A stretch of 64,000 nt of DNA from Agrobacterium larrymoorei (GCF_005145045.1 NZ_CP039691.1:200001-264000), one strand, 5' to 3'; shown: positions 9,203 to 21,087, counted from the stretch's first letter. Notes: generated by a model not told the origin, from the sequence alone. Made by a program: numbers and translations.

Positions 9203-10510
9203 TTAGAGGATGTAGCGAGACAGGTCCGTATCGGCGGCAATATCCCCCACATGCTTGCGCACATAGGCCTCATCGATATTGACAGAAGAACCCCCGCGAT
9301 CCGGTGCGTTGAACGAGATTTCGTCCAGAACACGCTCCATCACCGTCTGCAAGCGGCGCGCACCGATATTCTCGACCGACGAGTTCAGGTGAACCGCGAC
9401 ATCCGCCAGCGCATCGATGGCGTCATCGGTGAATTCGAGGTTCAGCTCTTCCGTCGCCATCAGTGCGATATATTGTCTGATAAGGCTGGCTTCCGTCTCC
9501 GTCAGAATGCGGCGGAAGTCTTCCTTGGTGAGCGGCTTCAGCTCAACGCGGATCGGCAGACGGCCCTGAAGTTCCGGCAGCAGATCGGATGGCTTGGCAA
9601 CATGGAAAGCACCAGAGGCGATGAACAGGATATGGTCGGTCTTCACCGGACCATACTTGGTTGAAACCGTCGTGCCTTCCACCAGCGGCAGCAGATCGCG
9701 CTGCACGCCTTCACGGGAAACGCCAGCGCCCATGCCGCCATCGCGGGCGGCGATCTTGTCGATCTCGTCAAGGAAGACGATGCCGTCGTTCTCGACCGAT
9801 TTCACTGCTTCACGCTGGATCAACTCATTGTCCAGCAGCTTGTCGGATTCGTCGCGGATGAGGTCTGCATAGGATTTCTCGACCGTGGTGCGAACCTTCT
9901 TCGTTCGCCCGCCCATGGCCTTGCCGAACATTTCCGACAGGTTCAGCACACCGATATTGGCGCCGGGCATGCCCGGAATTTCGAAGCCCGGCATGCCGGA
10001 GCCGGTATCGGCGACTTCGATATCGATTTCCTTCTTGTCCAATTCGCCGTCGCGCAGCTTCTTGCGGAAGCTCTCGCGCGTGGCAGGTGAAGACGTCTGG
10101 CCGACCAGCGCGTCCAGTACGCGCTCTTCGGCGCTGGCGTGCGCCTTTGCCTGAACATCCGCGCGCATTTTTTCACGCACTAGACCGATGCCGATTTCCA
10201 CGAGGTCGCGAATAATCTGTTCGACATCACGACCGACATAGCCGACTTCGGTGAATTTGGTGGCTTCGACCTTGATGAAAGGTGCACCGGCAAGCTTTGC
10301 CAGACGGCGCGAGATTTCCGTCTTGCCGACACCGGTCGGGCCGATCATCAGAATATTCTTCGGCATCACCTCATCACGCAGGCTCTCATCCAGCTGCTGA
10401 CGACGCCAGCGATTGCGCAGCGCGATGGCAACCGCGCGTTTCGCATCATGCTGACCGATGATGTAGCGGTCGAGTTCCGAGACGATTTCCCGGGGAGAAA
10501 AAGTTGTCAT
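9203..10510 (-). CDS. hslU: HslU, ATPase subunit of the HslUV protease
   Basis: AAA+ unfoldase that feeds proteins into the HslV peptidase chamber in the cytoplasm. The protein is 435 residues, the family length. Walker A is GPTGVGKTE (about residues 57-65), Walker B is VFLDEIDKI, and the inserted I-domain contains the glycine-rich stretch [16 protein letters not shown]. The sensor region and the C-terminal DLSRYIL, which docks into HslV, are present. The start is an ATG at 10510. hslV lies 75 bases upstream on the same strand, so the two form an hslVU operon. Confidence 0.97.
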   Translation of the reverse strand: MTTFSPREIVSELDRYIIGQHDAKRAVAIALRNRWRRQQLDESLRDEVMPKNILMIGPTGVGKTEISRRLAKLAGAPFIKVEATKFTEVGYVGRDVEQIIRDLVEIGIGLVREKMRADVQAKAHASAEERVLDALVGQTSSPATRESFRKKLRDGELDKKEIDIEVADTGSGMPGFEIPGMPGANIGVLNLSEMFGKAMGGRTKKVRTTVEKSYADLIRDESDKLLDNELIQREAVKSVENDGIVFLDEIDKIAARDGGMGAGVSREGVQRDLLPLVEGTTVSTKYGPVKTDHILFIASGAFHVAKPSDLLPELQGRLPIRVELKPLTKEDFRRILTETEASLIRQYIALMATEELNLEFTDDAIDALADVAVHLNSSVENIGARRLQTVMERVLDEISFNAPDRGGSSVNIDEAYVRKHVGDIAADTDLSRYIL

Positions 10511-10585
10511 TTCGATCCTTTCGGCTTCCTGTTGCGGCCAGCCTTTGCAAGGCCCGGCCCGCAGGAACCATGCGTTTGCCTCCGC

Positions 10586-11110
10586 TTATTCAGCGTCCAG
10601 CGTTTCGATCACGAGATTATGGTTGGTATAGACGCAGATATCGGCGGCGATATCGAGGGATTGACGTGCAACCTCCTCCGCCGACTTTTCCGAATCCATA
10701 AGCGCGCGGGCAGCGGCAAAGGCGTAGTTCCCGCCGGAACCGATGGCAATTGCACCGTGTTCAGGCTCCAGGACATCGCCATTGCCGGTGATTGCCAGCG
10801 TAATGGATTTGTCGGCCACCAGCATCATGGCTTCGAGATTGCGCAGATATTTGTCGGTGCGCCAATCCTTGGCAAGCTCGACAGCGGCGCGCATCAGCTG
10901 ACCCGGATATTGCTCAAGCTTCTTTTCGAGACGGTCGAGAAGGGTGAAGGCATCGGCGGTCGCGCCTGCGAAACCGGCAATCACTTCGCCCTTGCCGATG
11001 CGGCGCACCTTGCGGGCATTGCCCTTCATCACGGTCTGGCCAAGGCTGACCTGTCCGTCGCCAGCCATGACGACCTTTCCGCCCTTGCGCACAGTAATAA
11101 TGGTTGTCAT
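10586..11110 (-). CDS. hslV: HslV, peptidase subunit of the HslUV protease
   Basis: Threonine peptidase of the bacterial proteasome-like HslUV complex. The 174-residue protein starts [11 protein letters not shown], so removal of Met exposes the catalytic N-terminal Thr directly, as in E. coli. [11 protein letters not shown] and [10 protein letters not shown] are family signatures. The frame remains open upstream of 11110, but a longer start would bury the catalytic Thr without benefit, so I reject it. First gene of the hslVU operon, divergent from hisB. Confidence 0.96.
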   Translation of the reverse strand: MTTIITVRKGGKVVMAGDGQVSLGQTVMKGNARKVRRIGKGEVIAGFAGATADAFTLLDRLEKKLEQYPGQLMRAAVELAKDWRTDKYLRNLEAMMLVADKSITLAITGNGDVLEPEHGAIAIGSGGNYAFAAARALMDSEKSAEEVARQSLDIAADICVYTNHNLVIETLDAE

Positions 11111-11331
11111 CAAACACCTGTCTGCCCTGTCGGGCCTTCCATATGATTGTCTTGCGAGCCTCAAGCGCTGCTCTCTTCGCAATCTATGTAAGTCCGGTTT
11201 TGGCGATTGCAATCTCATCGGCCCGACGCCACCTCGGGTCACAGTCAAGACGATAGCAAGGTGATGGAATGACTGGATATTTGTAAGGGGTACTGATAAG
11301 GAACGGCGATATTTTCCAAGGAGCAGCTGCA
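11111..11331. promoter_or_regulatory. Divergent intergenic region hslV / hisB
   Basis: The 221-base gap between divergent operons must contain the hslVU (heat-shock) and his promoters. I could not identify a convincing sigma-32 or operator motif by eye. A good ribosome site (AAGGAGC, 11318-11324) precedes hisB. Confidence 0.3.
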
Positions 11332-11928
11332 ATGGCAGAGCGCACAGCCGAGATTTCCCGCAAGACCAACGAGACCTCCGTCTCAGTCCGCGTGAATATC
11401 GACGGAACCGGTACGGCAAAGATTTCGACGGGCGTCGGTTTCTTCGACCATATGCTGGACCAGCTGAGCCGCCATTCCCTCATCGACATGGAGATCGACG
11501 TGAAGGGCGACCTTCATATCGACGATCACCACACAGTCGAAGACACCGGCATTGCCATCGGTCAGGCCATCGCCAAGGCATTGGGTGACCGCAAGGGCAT
11601 CACCCGTTACGCCTCGCTCGATCTCGCCATGGACGAGACGATGACGAAGGCCGCCGTCGATATTTCGGGTCGTCCGTTCCTCGTCTGGAACGTCAATTTC
11701 TCCGCGCCGAAGATCGGCACATTCGATACCGAACTGGTGCGTGAATTCTTTCAGGCGCTGGCGCAGAATGCCGGTATTACCCTGCATATTCTGAACCATT
11801 ACGGCGCGAACAACCATCATATCGCCGAGACATGCTTCAAGGCGGTTGCCCGCGTGCTGCGCAGCGCCACCGAAATCGACCCCCGGCAGGCAGGCCGCAT
11901 TCCTTCGACGAAGGGCATGCTGGCCTGA
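11332..11928 (+). CDS. hisB: Imidazoleglycerol-phosphate dehydratase
   Basis: Catalyses the seventh step of histidine synthesis, IGP to imidazole acetol phosphate. This is a monofunctional 198-residue HisB. The paired metal-binding motifs are visible: [16 protein letters not shown] near residue 63 and [12 protein letters not shown] near residue 160. It also has DMETM-type loop residues in [10 protein letters not shown]. The start at 11332 is preceded by AAGGAGC. First gene of a hisB-DUF2628-hisH-hisA-hisF-hisE-coaA run. No histidinol-phosphatase domain is fused, unlike enterobacterial HisB. Confidence 0.97.
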   Translation: MAERTAEISRKTNETSVSVRVNIDGTGTAKISTGVGFFDHMLDQLSRHSLIDMEIDVKGDLHIDDHHTVEDTGIAIGQAIAKALGDRKGITRYASLDLAMDETMTKAAVDISGRPFLVWNVNFSAPKIGTFDTELVREFFQALAQNAGITLHILNHYGANNHHIAETCFKAVARVLRSATEIDPRQAGRIPSTKGMLA

Positions 11929-12000
11929 TCCCTATGAAACAGTTAGAGCAATCGGGACGTTGAACCCTTTTCCCTGCTCTTGATGTCGTCAGGAACGCCA

Positions 12001-12489
12001 ATGATATCTTATCTGGTTTTCGAAGCACCGGGCGGCCCTGACAGGGATCACCGCACCACGCGGTTCATTCCGGACAGGTTTTCCTGGTTGGCGCTGTTTT
12101 TTCCCTGGCTCTGGTTCGCGATCCATCGGGTCTGGTGGGTGGCAATCGTAATCGTCGTCCTTCAGGTGGCCGCCGGGCAGGTGTCCCAGCTGGAAGGCTT
12201 TGGCGTTACCGGTCTGCTCGTGGCGGTCGCGATTGGGCTGATAGCCGGATTCGAAGGGCGCAATATTTTGCAACACAGCCTAACGACCAAGGGCTGGACC
12301 TTGAAGGGCATGGTTGTCGCCCCCAGCTTATCGGCAGCGGAAGAGATGTATTTCTCCAACCTCCCGACAAGCGAACAGCCGAATAATCTGGTCCCTCAGC
12401 CCGAATGGAAAACAAGGGCCACCACGGGTGGTTTCATGACGAACGATCCGGCTGGTTCGTTCCAATTCGATTTGAATGGAAGGCGCTGA
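12001..12489 (+). CDS. DUF2628 membrane protein in the his operon
   Basis: Small membrane protein of the DUF2628 family, function unknown. The 162-residue product has an N-terminal cytosolic segment, then hydrophobic stretches at about residues 24-40 ([17 protein letters not shown]), 41-58 and 64-82. The C-terminal 70 residues are soluble and polar. The ATG at 12001 follows AGGAA; the frame is open from 11980 but without a better ribosome site. It sits between hisB and hisH with a one-base gap to hisH, and so is probably co-transcribed with the pathway. I know of no enzymatic role in histidine synthesis. Confidence 0.8.
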   Translation: MISYLVFEAPGGPDRDHRTTRFIPDRFSWLALFFPWLWFAIHRVWWVAIVIVVLQVAAGQVSQLEGFGVTGLLVAVAIGLIAGFEGRNILQHSLTTKGWTLKGMVVAPSLSAAEEMYFSNLPTSEQPNNLVPQPEWKTRATTGGFMTNDPAGSFQFDLNGRR

Positions 12490-12490
12490 C

Positions 12491-13141
12491 ATGCGTGTGG
12501 CAATTATCGACTATGGCTCCGGCAACCTGCGCTCCGCCACCAAGGCGTTCGAGCGTGCGGCGCGTGAAGCCGGTATCGATGCGACGATAGATTTAACAGA
12601 CAAGCCCGAGCGCGTAGCCTCCGCAGACCGCATCGTTCTGCCGGGTGTCGGCGCTTATGCCGATTGCCGGGCCGGTCTCGATGCCGTCGACGGCATGCAT
12701 GACGCGCTTCTCGATGTGGTGGAAAAAAAGGCCCACCCCTTTCTCGGCATCTGCGTCGGAATGCAATTGATGTCATCGCGCGGGCTTGAAAAGACCACCA
12801 GCGAAGGTCTCGGCTGGATCGAGGGCGATGTTGTCGAGATGACGCCTTCCGACCCTGCCCTCAAAATTCCGCAGATCGGTTGGAATACGCTGGAGCTGCA
12901 CCACCCTCACCCGCTCTTCGATGGCGTCAAGACCGGTGCCGATGGCCTGCATGCCTATTTCGTCCACTCCTATCATCTGGCGGCAAAGCACGCTCAAGAC
13001 GTCATCGCCACCACCAGTTATGGCGGCGCGATGACGGCTTTCGTCGGTCGTGACAACAAGGCTGGCGCTCAGTTCCACCCGGAAAAGAGCCAGACGCTCG
13101 GCCTCGCCATTATTTCGAATTTCCTGCGCTGGAAGCCCTGA
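12491..13141 (+). CDS. hisH: Imidazole glycerol phosphate synthase, glutaminase subunit
   Basis: Class I glutamine amidotransferase that supplies ammonia to HisF. The 216-residue protein starts [15 protein letters not shown]. The nucleophile elbow is [10 protein letters not shown] (Cys near residue 85), and the His-Glu pair is in QFHPEKS near the C-terminus. The ATG at 12491 lies one base past the DUF2628 stop, and hisA begins one base after the hisH stop, so translation is probably coupled through the operon. Confidence 0.97.
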   Translation: MRVAIIDYGSGNLRSATKAFERAAREAGIDATIDLTDKPERVASADRIVLPGVGAYADCRAGLDAVDGMHDALLDVVEKKAHPFLGICVGMQLMSSRGLEKTTSEGLGWIEGDVVEMTPSDPALKIPQIGWNTLELHHPHPLFDGVKTGADGLHAYFVHSYHLAAKHAQDVIATTSYGGAMTAFVGRDNKAGAQFHPEKSQTLGLAIISNFLRWKP

Positions 13142-13142
13142 C

Positions 13143-13877
13143 ATGATCCTTTTTCCCGCAATCGACCTTAAAGACGGCCAGTGCGTTCGCCTGAAACTTG
13201 GCGATATGGACCAGGCCACCGTCTACAACACAGATCCCGGCGCGCAGGCGAAAGCCTTTGAAGATCAGGGTTTCGAGTGGCTACATGTGGTGGATCTGAA
13301 TGGTGCCTTTGCAGGCCAGACAGTCAACGGCGAAGCAGTCGATGCCATTTTGAAATCCACCAAGAACCCGGTGCAGCTGGGTGGCGGCATTCGCACGCTG
13401 GATCATATAGAGGCGTGGCTGAGCCGTGGTCTCGCCCGCGTCATTCTCGGCACCGTTGCCGTACGTGATCCGGTTCTGGTTCTGGAAGGCTGCAAGCGCT
13501 TCCCCGGACAGGTCGCCGTCGGCATCGATGCCAAGGGTGGCAAGGTTGCGGTGGAAGGCTGGGCGGAAGCGTCAGAACTCGGCGTCATTGAACTGGCCAA
13601 GCGCTTCGAGGGCGCTGGCGTTGCCGCGATCATCTACACGGATATTGACCGTGACGGCATTCTGGCCGGGATCAACTGGTCCTCCACGCTCGAGCTTGCC
13701 GATGCGGTTTCCATTCCCGTCATCGCTTCCGGTGGCCTTGCCTCCATCGATGACATCAAGCGCATGCTGGAGCCGGATGCGGCCAAGCTCGAAGGCGCGA
13801 TTTCCGGTCGTGCGCTCTATGATGGCCGGATCGATCCGGCTGAGGCGCTGGCCTTGATCAAGGGAGCGCGCGCATGA
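13143..13877 (+). CDS. hisA: ProFAR isomerase (HisA)
   Basis: Isomerises ProFAR to PRFAR, fourth step of histidine synthesis. The protein is 244 residues with a (beta/alpha)8 barrel. Catalytic Asp8 is in [12 protein letters not shown] and the second Asp in VGIDAKGGK. Phosphate-binding glycines appear in QLGGGIRTL and [11 protein letters not shown] used the ATG at 13143; the longer open frame from 13050 lies wholly within hisH. It overlaps hisF by four bases (ATGA). Confidence 0.97.
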   Translation: MILFPAIDLKDGQCVRLKLGDMDQATVYNTDPGAQAKAFEDQGFEWLHVVDLNGAFAGQTVNGEAVDAILKSTKNPVQLGGGIRTLDHIEAWLSRGLARVILGTVAVRDPVLVLEGCKRFPGQVAVGIDAKGGKVAVEGWAEASELGVIELAKRFEGAGVAAIIYTDIDRDGILAGINWSSTLELADAVSIPVIASGGLASIDDIKRMLEPDAAKLEGAISGRALYDGRIDPAEALALIKGARA

Positions 13878-14650
13878 CGCTGAAAGCTCGAATTATTCCT
13901 TGTCTTGACGTCAAGGACGGTCGCGTTGTCAAAGGCGTCAACTTCGTTGACTTGATCGACGCGGGCGATCCCGTTGAGGCGGCTAAGGCCTATGATGCGG
14001 CTGGTGCCGATGAGCTTTGCTTTCTCGATATCACTGCGTCCTCCGACAATCGCGAAACGATTTTCGATGTGGTTTCGCGCACGGCAGACCATTGCTTCAT
14101 GCCGGTTACGGTTGGCGGTGGTGTGCGTGCGGTTTCCGATATTCGCAAGCTGCTGCTGTGCGGTGCCGACAAGGTTTCGATCAATTCGGCAGCGGTGAAA
14201 GACCCGGATTTCGTGGCGCAGGCTGCCGACAAGTTCGGCAACCAGTGCATCGTCGTTTCCATCGATGCGAAAAAGGTATCGGGTACGAGTGAAGCGGATC
14301 GCTGGGAAATCTTTACCCATGGCGGTCGTCAGCCTACCGGCATCGATGCGGTCGAGTTCGCCATCAAGATGGTCGAGCGCGGCGCTGGCGAATTGCTGAT
14401 AACCTCGATGGATCGCGACGGCACCAAGAGCGGTTACGACATCGCGCTGACTCGCACCATTGCCGATCAGGTTCGCGTTCCCGTCATCGCTTCCGGCGGT
14501 GTCGGCACGCTGGACGATCTGGTGGCGGGCGTGAAGGACGGTCATGCGACCGCGGTTCTCGCCGCTTCCATTTTCCACTTCGGCACATATTCCATCGGTG
14601 AAGCCAAGGCCTATATGGCCGATCACGGCATCGCCATGCGTCTCGATTGA
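13874..14650 (+). CDS. hisF: Imidazole glycerol phosphate synthase, cyclase subunit
   Basis: Uses HisH-derived ammonia to close the imidazole ring, giving IGP and AICAR. The protein is 258 residues, a (beta/alpha)8 barrel related to HisA. The catalytic Asp residues are in [18 protein letters not shown] (near residue 11) and VVSIDAKK (near residue 130). Phosphate loops are VGGGVRAV and [10 protein letters not shown]. The start overlaps the hisA stop (ATGA), typical of tight coupling. Confidence 0.97.
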   Translation: MTLKARIIPCLDVKDGRVVKGVNFVDLIDAGDPVEAAKAYDAAGADELCFLDITASSDNRETIFDVVSRTADHCFMPVTVGGGVRAVSDIRKLLLCGADKVSINSAAVKDPDFVAQAADKFGNQCIVVSIDAKKVSGTSEADRWEIFTHGGRQPTGIDAVEFAIKMVERGAGELLITSMDRDGTKSGYDIALTRTIADQVRVPVIASGGVGTLDDLVAGVKDGHATAVLAASIFHFGTYSIGEAKAYMADHGIAMRLD

Positions 14651-14665
14651 TCAAGGATACGAAGC

Positions 14666-14989
14666 ATGAGCGGGTTTTCCCTTTCCGATCTCGAACGCAT
14701 CGTCGCGGAACGCGCCAGCGCCTCGCCGGAGCAGTCCTGGACCGCAAAGCTCTTTGCCGCAGGCCAGAGCAAGGCTGCCAAAAAGCTGGGTGAAGAGGCG
14801 GTTGAAACGGTGATTGCGGCAATCTCTAACGACCGAAAAAACCTGACCGATGAGGCAGCAGACTTGCTGTACCACCTCCTCGTCGTGCTCAAGATCGCCG
14901 ATATCCCCCTGACCGAGGTTTTCGCCGAGCTGGAACGCCGCACCGGCCAGTCCGGCATTCAGGAAAAAGCATCAAGGCCCCAGACATGA
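14666..14989 (+). CDS. hisE: Phosphoribosyl-ATP pyrophosphatase
   Basis: Hydrolyses PR-ATP to PR-AMP, second step of histidine synthesis. This is a stand-alone 107-residue HisE of the all-alpha MazG-like type. Family motifs are [15 protein letters not shown] and [14 protein letters not shown], giving the acidic metal-binding residues. It begins 15 bases after hisF, and its stop overlaps coaA by four bases. hisI, hisG and hisD are not in the window. Confidence 0.95.
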   Translation: MSGFSLSDLERIVAERASASPEQSWTAKLFAAGQSKAAKKLGEEAVETVIAAISNDRKNLTDEAADLLYHLLVVLKIADIPLTEVFAELERRTGQSGIQEKASRPQT

Positions 14990-15987
14990 CGACAATGGCA
15001 CGCACGGGGGGACAAGGCATGCCAACAACACTCGATCATTTCCGGCCAGATGAATATTCGCCATACCACTTCTTCAGCTCGGAAGAATGGTCGAAGTTTC
15101 GCGCCGATACGCCGCTGACGCTCTCCGCCGACGAGGTCAAACGGCTTCGCTCTCTGAACGACCCCATCGATCTCGATGAGGTCCGGCGCATTTATCTTTC
15201 GCTCTCACGCCTTCTCTCTTCCCATGTGGAGGCTTCGCAGCTGTTGTTCGCGCAGCGTAACCGCTTCCTCAATATGGGGAATGTGAACAAGACACCGTTC
15301 GTCATAGGCATTGCCGGTTCGGTTGCCGTTGGAAAATCCACCACGGCCCGTATTCTGAAAGAGCTTCTGGCGCGCTGGCCCTCCAGCCCCAAAGTCGATC
15401 TCATCACCACGGATGGCTTTCTCTACCCGAACGATGTTTTGCGGCGTGAGAACCTGATGGATCGCAAGGGCTTTCCGGAGAGCTATGATATCGGCGCTCT
15501 GCTGCGCTTCCTCTCCGCCATCAAGGCCGGACAGCCGGATGTTCAGGCGCCGCGTTACTCGCACCTCGTTTATGACGTGCTACCGAACGAATTCACCACC
15601 ATCGACAGGCCGGATATTTTGATCTTCGAAGGCATAAATGTGCTTCAGGCGCGTAATCTGCCAGCTGGGGGACGGATCGTGCCAATCGTGTCGGATTTCT
15701 TCGACTTCTCCATCTATATCGATGCGGACGAGAAGATCATTCACAACTGGTATGTGAACCGCTTCATGAACCTGCGAAACACCGCGTTCCGCGACCCCTC
15801 TTCTTACTTCAATCGCTATGCGTCGATTTCAGAAGCGGCGGCCCTAGCCATTGCAGAAGGGCTTTGGGAAAACATCAACCTGAAGAACCTGCGTGAAAAC
15901 ATCGTTCCGACAAGGCCGCGCGCGGACCTTATTCTCCGCAAGGGCGAAAACCATCTGATCGACATGGTGGCGCTGAGAAAGCTTTAG
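14986..15987 (+). CDS. coaA: Type I pantothenate kinase
   Basis: Phosphorylates pantothenate, the first and controlling step of coenzyme A synthesis. The 333-residue protein has the P-loop [15 protein letters not shown] near residue 110, followed by [11 protein letters not shown] and RKGFPESYD, all CoaA signatures. The start overlaps hisE by ATGA; an in-frame ATG at 15019 preceded by a G-rich stretch would give a shorter protein matching E. coli better. The his-coaA linkage recurs in rhizobia and suggests shared transcription. coaE, the last enzyme of the same pathway, lies at 53 kb. Confidence 0.95.
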   Translation: MTTMARTGGQGMPTTLDHFRPDEYSPYHFFSSEEWSKFRADTPLTLSADEVKRLRSLNDPIDLDEVRRIYLSLSRLLSSHVEASQLLFAQRNRFLNMGNVNKTPFVIGIAGSVAVGKSTTARILKELLARWPSSPKVDLITTDGFLYPNDVLRRENLMDRKGFPESYDIGALLRFLSAIKAGQPDVQAPRYSHLVYDVLPNEFTTIDRPDILIFEGINVLQARNLPAGGRIVPIVSDFFDFSIYIDADEKIIHNWYVNRFMNLRNTAFRDPSSYFNRYASISEAAALAIAEGLWENINLKNLRENIVPTRPRADLILRKGENHLIDMVALRKL

Positions 15988-16020
15988 GCTTTTCCCGGCC
16001 TCGTCTGAGCACAAAATGGC

Positions 16021-16455
16021 TTAATCAGAACCGGGCTTGCCGCGCATCTTCTTGATGTCGGAGCGACCGGATTTCGCTTTCAATCGCCTTTCGACTGAAC
16101 CCTTGGTCGGCTTCGTCGCCTTGCGCGGCGGTGGGGGTGGCTCGGCTGCTTTGAGGATCAGCTCTTTCAGCCGCTCCCGCGCATCTTCGCGATTACGCTC
16201 CTGCGTGCGAAACTGGTTGGCCTCGATCATCAGCACGCCCTCTTTCGAGACGCGCCTGCCGCCGAGTTTGATAAGATTGGTCTTGATACGATCCGACAGG
16301 GCCGGACTATCTGTCACGCTGAAGAACAGCTGCACCGCTGTCGAGACCTTGTTGACATTTTGCCCGCCTGGCCCGCCAGCCAGCACGAATTGCTCCGTCA
16401 GTTCCCATCCGGCAATCGTAATTCTGCTGCTGATATAAAGCGGGGCGCTGGCCAT
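16021..16455 (-). CDS. arfB: Alternative ribosome-rescue factor ArfB
   Basis: Peptidyl-tRNA hydrolase of the ArfB (YaeJ) family, which frees ribosomes stalled at message ends without needing a stop codon. The 144-residue protein has the release-factor GGQ loop in LAGGPGGQNVNKVS. It ends in a basic, lysine- and arginine-rich tail (residues 105-144) that in this family enters the empty mRNA channel. I chose the ATG at 16455; the frame is open to 16509, but that extension runs into the pckA terminator area. It converges with coaA. Confidence 0.92.
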   Translation of the reverse strand: MASAPLYISSRITIAGWELTEQFVLAGGPGGQNVNKVSTAVQLFFSVTDSPALSDRIKTNLIKLGGRRVSKEGVLMIEANQFRTQERNREDARERLKELILKAAEPPPPPRKATKPTKGSVERRLKAKSGRSDIKKMRGKPGSD

Positions 16456-16518
16456 GTCGTTCTCCGGCAGGCGTGATGCCACATCAGGCGCCAAATGAAA
16501 ACCGCCCATTCAAACGAA

Positions 16519-16541
16519 AAACCCGGCGCGAGGCCGGGTTT
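16519..16541 (-). terminator. Intrinsic terminator of pckA, overlapping a parS site
   Basis: A 9-bp stem (AAACCCGGC / GCCGGGTTT) with a 5-base loop begins about 26 bases after the pckA stop. On the minus strand it is followed by a T-rich run. Its right arm overlaps the parS-like site at 16537-16552. Confidence 0.85.
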
Positions 16542-16552
16542 CACGTGAATCC
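16537..16552 (+). other. parS-like ParB site 1
   Basis: GGTTTCACGTGAATCC matches the chromosomal parS consensus TGTTTCACGTGAAACA at 13 of 16 positions, with the central GTTTCACGTGAA intact. It lies about 39 kb left of the predicted origin, in the arfB-pckA gap. Confidence 0.65.
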
Positions 16553-16567
16553 AAGATTGGAATTCTC

Positions 16568-18178
<1,611 letters not shown>

Positions 18179-18520
18179 GGCGCGTTCCTTTTTCTTGAAG
18201 ACAAAGCCGTTGAAATTTTCTCGGAAACTAAATGCGGAGCTTAGAAAAAGCAAGACGCTCACTTAGAAAAATTCAATAAATTCAATATATTAATCGATTT
18301 AAAAGATTTTATTCCATTTTAAATCGGTTTAGTTCTGATTAAAATATCCGGTTCTAAGCCGTGGGAGAAAATACTCCCAAAGTTGAAGCGATAATTGGTG
18401 CTTGGCCTTTGCCACAATTTGTTCCACCTTTATACTCATGAGAATGGCTCACGGCGCGCACAACCTTGGCTGGGGTGGATGTCGGGAGTAAAAGATATAA
18501 TGACGATGGAGACCAATTTT
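18179..18520. promoter_or_regulatory. pckA / chvI divergent regulatory region
   Basis: This 342-base gap without a gene separates the divergent pckA and chvI starts. Its pckA-proximal half is strongly AT-rich and holds a 10-bp inverted repeat (CGATTTAAAA / TTTTAAATCG, 18295-18326). The chvI-proximal half is of ordinary composition. ChvI is known to regulate carbon metabolism genes, so control of pckA from here is plausible but not shown. Confidence 0.6.
18290..18331. promoter_or_regulatory. Candidate LacI-type operator pair upstream of pckA
   Basis: Two related palindromic sites, each centred on CG or GG, sit 30 bases apart: TTAATCGATTTAA (18290-18302) and TAAATCGGTTTA (18320-18331). The CG-centred palindrome is the form bound by LacI/GalR regulators. 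In Sinorhizobium pckA is controlled by the LacI-family regulator PckR, so PckR is the obvious candidate. Binding is inference. Confidence 0.45.
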
Positions 18521-19246
18521 ATGCAGACAATTGCGCTAGTAGACGACGACCGGAATATTTTGACTTCGGTTTCGATCGCGCTCGAAGCGGAAGGCTATAA
18601 GGTCGAAACGTACACGGATGGCGCGTCTGCGCTGGATGGGCTGATTGCGCGTCCGCCGCAGCTGGCGATCTTCGACATCAAGATGCCCCGCATGGACGGC
18701 ATGGAGCTCCTGCGTCGTCTGCGCCAGAAGTCCGATCTCCCCGTGATCTTCCTCACCTCCAAGGATGAGGAAATCGACGAGCTGTTCGGCCTGAAGATGG
18801 GTGCGGACGATTTCATTACCAAACCTTTCTCGCAGAGACTTCTGGTGGAGCGCGTCAAGGCCATCCTTCGCCGCGCGAGCAGCCGCGACGCAGCCATTCC
18901 CGGCGCAAGCCCGCTCAAGCCAACGGCGGACCAGCAGGCGCGCACGCTGGAGCGCGGACAGCTGGCCATGGACCAGGAACGCCATACCTGCACCTGGAAG
19001 GGTGAGCCCGTGACGCTGACCGTCACCGAATTCCTCATCCTTCATTCACTGGCCCAGCGCCCCGGCGTGGTAAAAAGCCGTGACGCACTTATGGATGCGG
19101 CCTATGATGAGCAGGTCTATGTGGATGACCGCACCATCGACAGCCACATCAAGCGGCTTCGCAAGAAGTTTAAGCTGGTCGATAACGAGTTCGACATGAT
19201 TGAAACCCTCTATGGTGTGGGCTATCGCTTCCGCGAAGCGGCGTAA
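18521..19246 (+). CDS. chvI: Response regulator ChvI
   Basis: OmpR/PhoB-type regulator of the ChvG-ChvI acid and envelope-stress system, required for virulence or symbiosis in Agrobacterium and Sinorhizobium. Starting at [10 protein letters not shown] (ATG 18521) the protein has 241 residues, the known ChvI length. Phospho-acceptor Asp52 is in [12 protein letters not shown]. The C-terminal winged helix ends in [16 protein letters not shown] and [12 protein letters not shown]. Upstream in-frame ATGs at 18500 and 18506 are possible and would add up to seven residues. It is followed by chvG after 50 bases. Confidence 0.95.
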   Translation: MQTIALVDDDRNILTSVSIALEAEGYKVETYTDGASALDGLIARPPQLAIFDIKMPRMDGMELLRRLRQKSDLPVIFLTSKDEEIDELFGLKMGADDFITKPFSQRLLVERVKAILRRASSRDAAIPGASPLKPTADQQARTLERGQLAMDQERHTCTWKGEPVTLTVTEFLILHSLAQRPGVVKSRDALMDAAYDEQVYVDDRTIDSHIKRLRKKFKLVDNEFDMIETLYGVGYRFREAA

Positions 19247-19296
19247 CCCCAGAATCAGGGACCGACGCTGCGGGTTAGCAGCGCTGAGGAAAGCAA

Positions 19297-21087
19297 TTGT
19301 TGAACAAGACGCAGGATAGCGTATCGGATATTTCCGATGCCGACGAACGCGAGAGCGGGCGGCGGCACCGGATTCATCCTTTGACGATTATCCGGCGCAT
19401 CTTCGGCAATGCCGTCTTCTCCAGCCTTACCCGCCGCATCCTGTTCTTCAACGTTGCCGCGACCGTGGTTCTGGTTGGCGGTATTCTCTACCTCAACCAG
19501 TTCCGCGAAGGTCTGATCGACGCGCGCGTCGAGAGCCTGCTGACGCAGGGCGAAATCATCGCCGGCGCGATTTCGGCGTCCGCATCCGTCGACACCAACT
19601 CGATTACCATCAACCCTGAGAAGCTGCTGGAACTTCAGGCCGGTCAGAGCATAACGCCTGTTCCAAATGACGAGGATTTGAGCTTTCCGATCAATCCGGA
19701 ACGGGTCGCGCCGGTCCTTAGACGCCTGATCTCCCCTACCCGCACACGCGCCCGTCTTTTCGACGCGGACGCGAATATGCTGCTCGATTCCCGGCATCTC
19801 TATTCCCGCGGTCAGGTACTTCGCTACGATCTTCCGCCGGTTACGCCTGAAACCCAGACGTGGAGCGACTGGTTCGCAAGCCTGTTCAACCGCATGCTTC
19901 AGCCAAGCAGCCTGCCGCTTTACAAGGAAACGCCGGGCGGTGACGGATCGATCTATCCCGAAGTCATGAACGCCTTGACCGGTGTGCGCGGCGCTGTGGT
20001 GCGCGTTACCGAGAAGGGTGAGCTTATCGTTTCGGTTGCCGTTCCGGTGCAGCGCTTCCGTGCGGTTCTGGGCGTGCTGCTTCTCTCCACGCAGGCTGGC
20101 GATATCGACAAGATCGTCCATGCGGAGCGTCTCGCGATCATGCGCGTTTTCGGCATTGCGACATTGGTCAATATCGTGCTGTCGTTGCTCCTGTCCTCCA
20201 CCATCGCCACACCGCTGCGCCGCCTGTCTGCTGCGGCCATTCGTGTTCGCCGGGGTGCCAAGGCGCGTGAGGAAATTCCGGATTTCTCCGCGCGTCAGGA
20301 TGAAATCGGCAATCTTTCCATTGCCTTGCGCGAAATGACCAATGCGCTCTACGACCGCATCGATGCCATTGAAAGCTTCGCAGCCGATGTGAGCCACGAG
20401 CTCAAGAACCCGTTGACCTCGCTTAGAAGCGCCGTTGAAACGCTTCCCCGGGCAAAGACGGAGGAATCCAAACAGCGCCTGACGGAAATTATTTTCCACG
20501 ATGTTCGCCGTCTGGACCGTCTGATCAGCGATATTTCCGATGCCTCGCGCCTCGATGCCGAACTTGCCCGCGCCGACTCCTCGCCGGTCGATCTGGAAGT
20601 GCTTCTCAACAGCCTTGTTGAAATCTCCCGCCAGATCAGCGCCAAGAAGAAGAGCGTCACCATCGATTATGTTGCCGACCATAAGGCTGGTGTCAAAACC
20701 AGCTATGTCGTCAACGGCCACGATCTGCGCCTTGGTCAGATCGTTACCAACCTGATCGAGAACGCCCGCTCCTTCGTTTCGCAGGATGGTGGGCGTATCT
20801 TCGTTCATCTGCTGCGCCAGAAGGATCGCTGCCTCGTTCGCGTCGAGGACAATGGCCCGGGCATTCAGGCGGAAGATATCGATCGGATTTTCGAACGTTT
20901 CTACACCGACCGCCCGGCAAGCGAAGGCTTCGGCCAGAATTCAGGCCTCGGCCTCTCCATCAGCCGCCAGATTGCCGAAGCCCATGGCGGTACGCTGAGA
21001 GCAGAAAACATCATCGACAAGTATGGTGTGATTTCCGGTGCCCGTTTCACGCTGTCCCTGCCAGCCGCGCATACGCATGAGCGCTGA
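19297..21087 (+). CDS. chvG: Sensor histidine kinase ChvG
   Basis: Inner-membrane kinase partner of ChvI (ExoS in Sinorhizobium). In this family the periplasmic repressor ExoR holds it inactive until acid triggers ExoR degradation. The 596-residue protein has a cytosolic N-terminus, a membrane segment at about 48-67, a large periplasmic sensor domain, a second membrane segment at about 281-303, then HAMP. The H-box DVSHELKNPLTSL places the phospho-acceptor at His367. N and G boxes (NLIENARSF, NSGLGLSISRQIAEAHGG) follow. The start is TTG at 19297 behind GAGGA; the next codon is also TTG. It overlaps hprK by 11 bases. Confidence 0.95.
   Translation: MLNKTQDSVSDISDADERESGRRHRIHPLTIIRRIFGNAVFSSLTRRILFFNVAATVVLVGGILYLNQFREGLIDARVESLLTQGEIIAGAISASASVDTNSITINPEKLLELQAGQSITPVPNDEDLSFPINPERVAPVLRRLISPTRTRARLFDADANMLLDSRHLYSRGQVLRYDLPPVTPETQTWSDWFASLFNRMLQPSSLPLYKETPGGDGSIYPEVMNALTGVRGAVVRVTEKGELIVSVAVPVQRFRAVLGVLLLSTQAGDIDKIVHAERLAIMRVFGIATLVNIVLSLLLSSTIATPLRRLSAAAIRVRRGAKAREEIPDFSARQDEIGNLSIALREMTNALYDRIDAIESFAADVSHELKNPLTSLRSAVETLPRAKTEESKQRLTEIIFHDVRRLDRLISDISDASRLDAELARADSSPVDLEVLLNSLVEISRQISAKKKSVTIDYVADHKAGVKTSYVVNGHDLRLGQIVTNLIENARSFVSQDGGRIFVHLLRQKDRCLVRVEDNGPGIQAEDIDRIFERFYTDRPASEGFGQNSGLGLSISRQIAEAHGGTLRAENIIDKYGVISGARFTLSLPAAHTHER

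Noticed and set aside
19255..20808. Minus-strand open frame opposite chvG
   Set aside because: Antisense shadow; the plus-strand ChvG has all kinase boxes.
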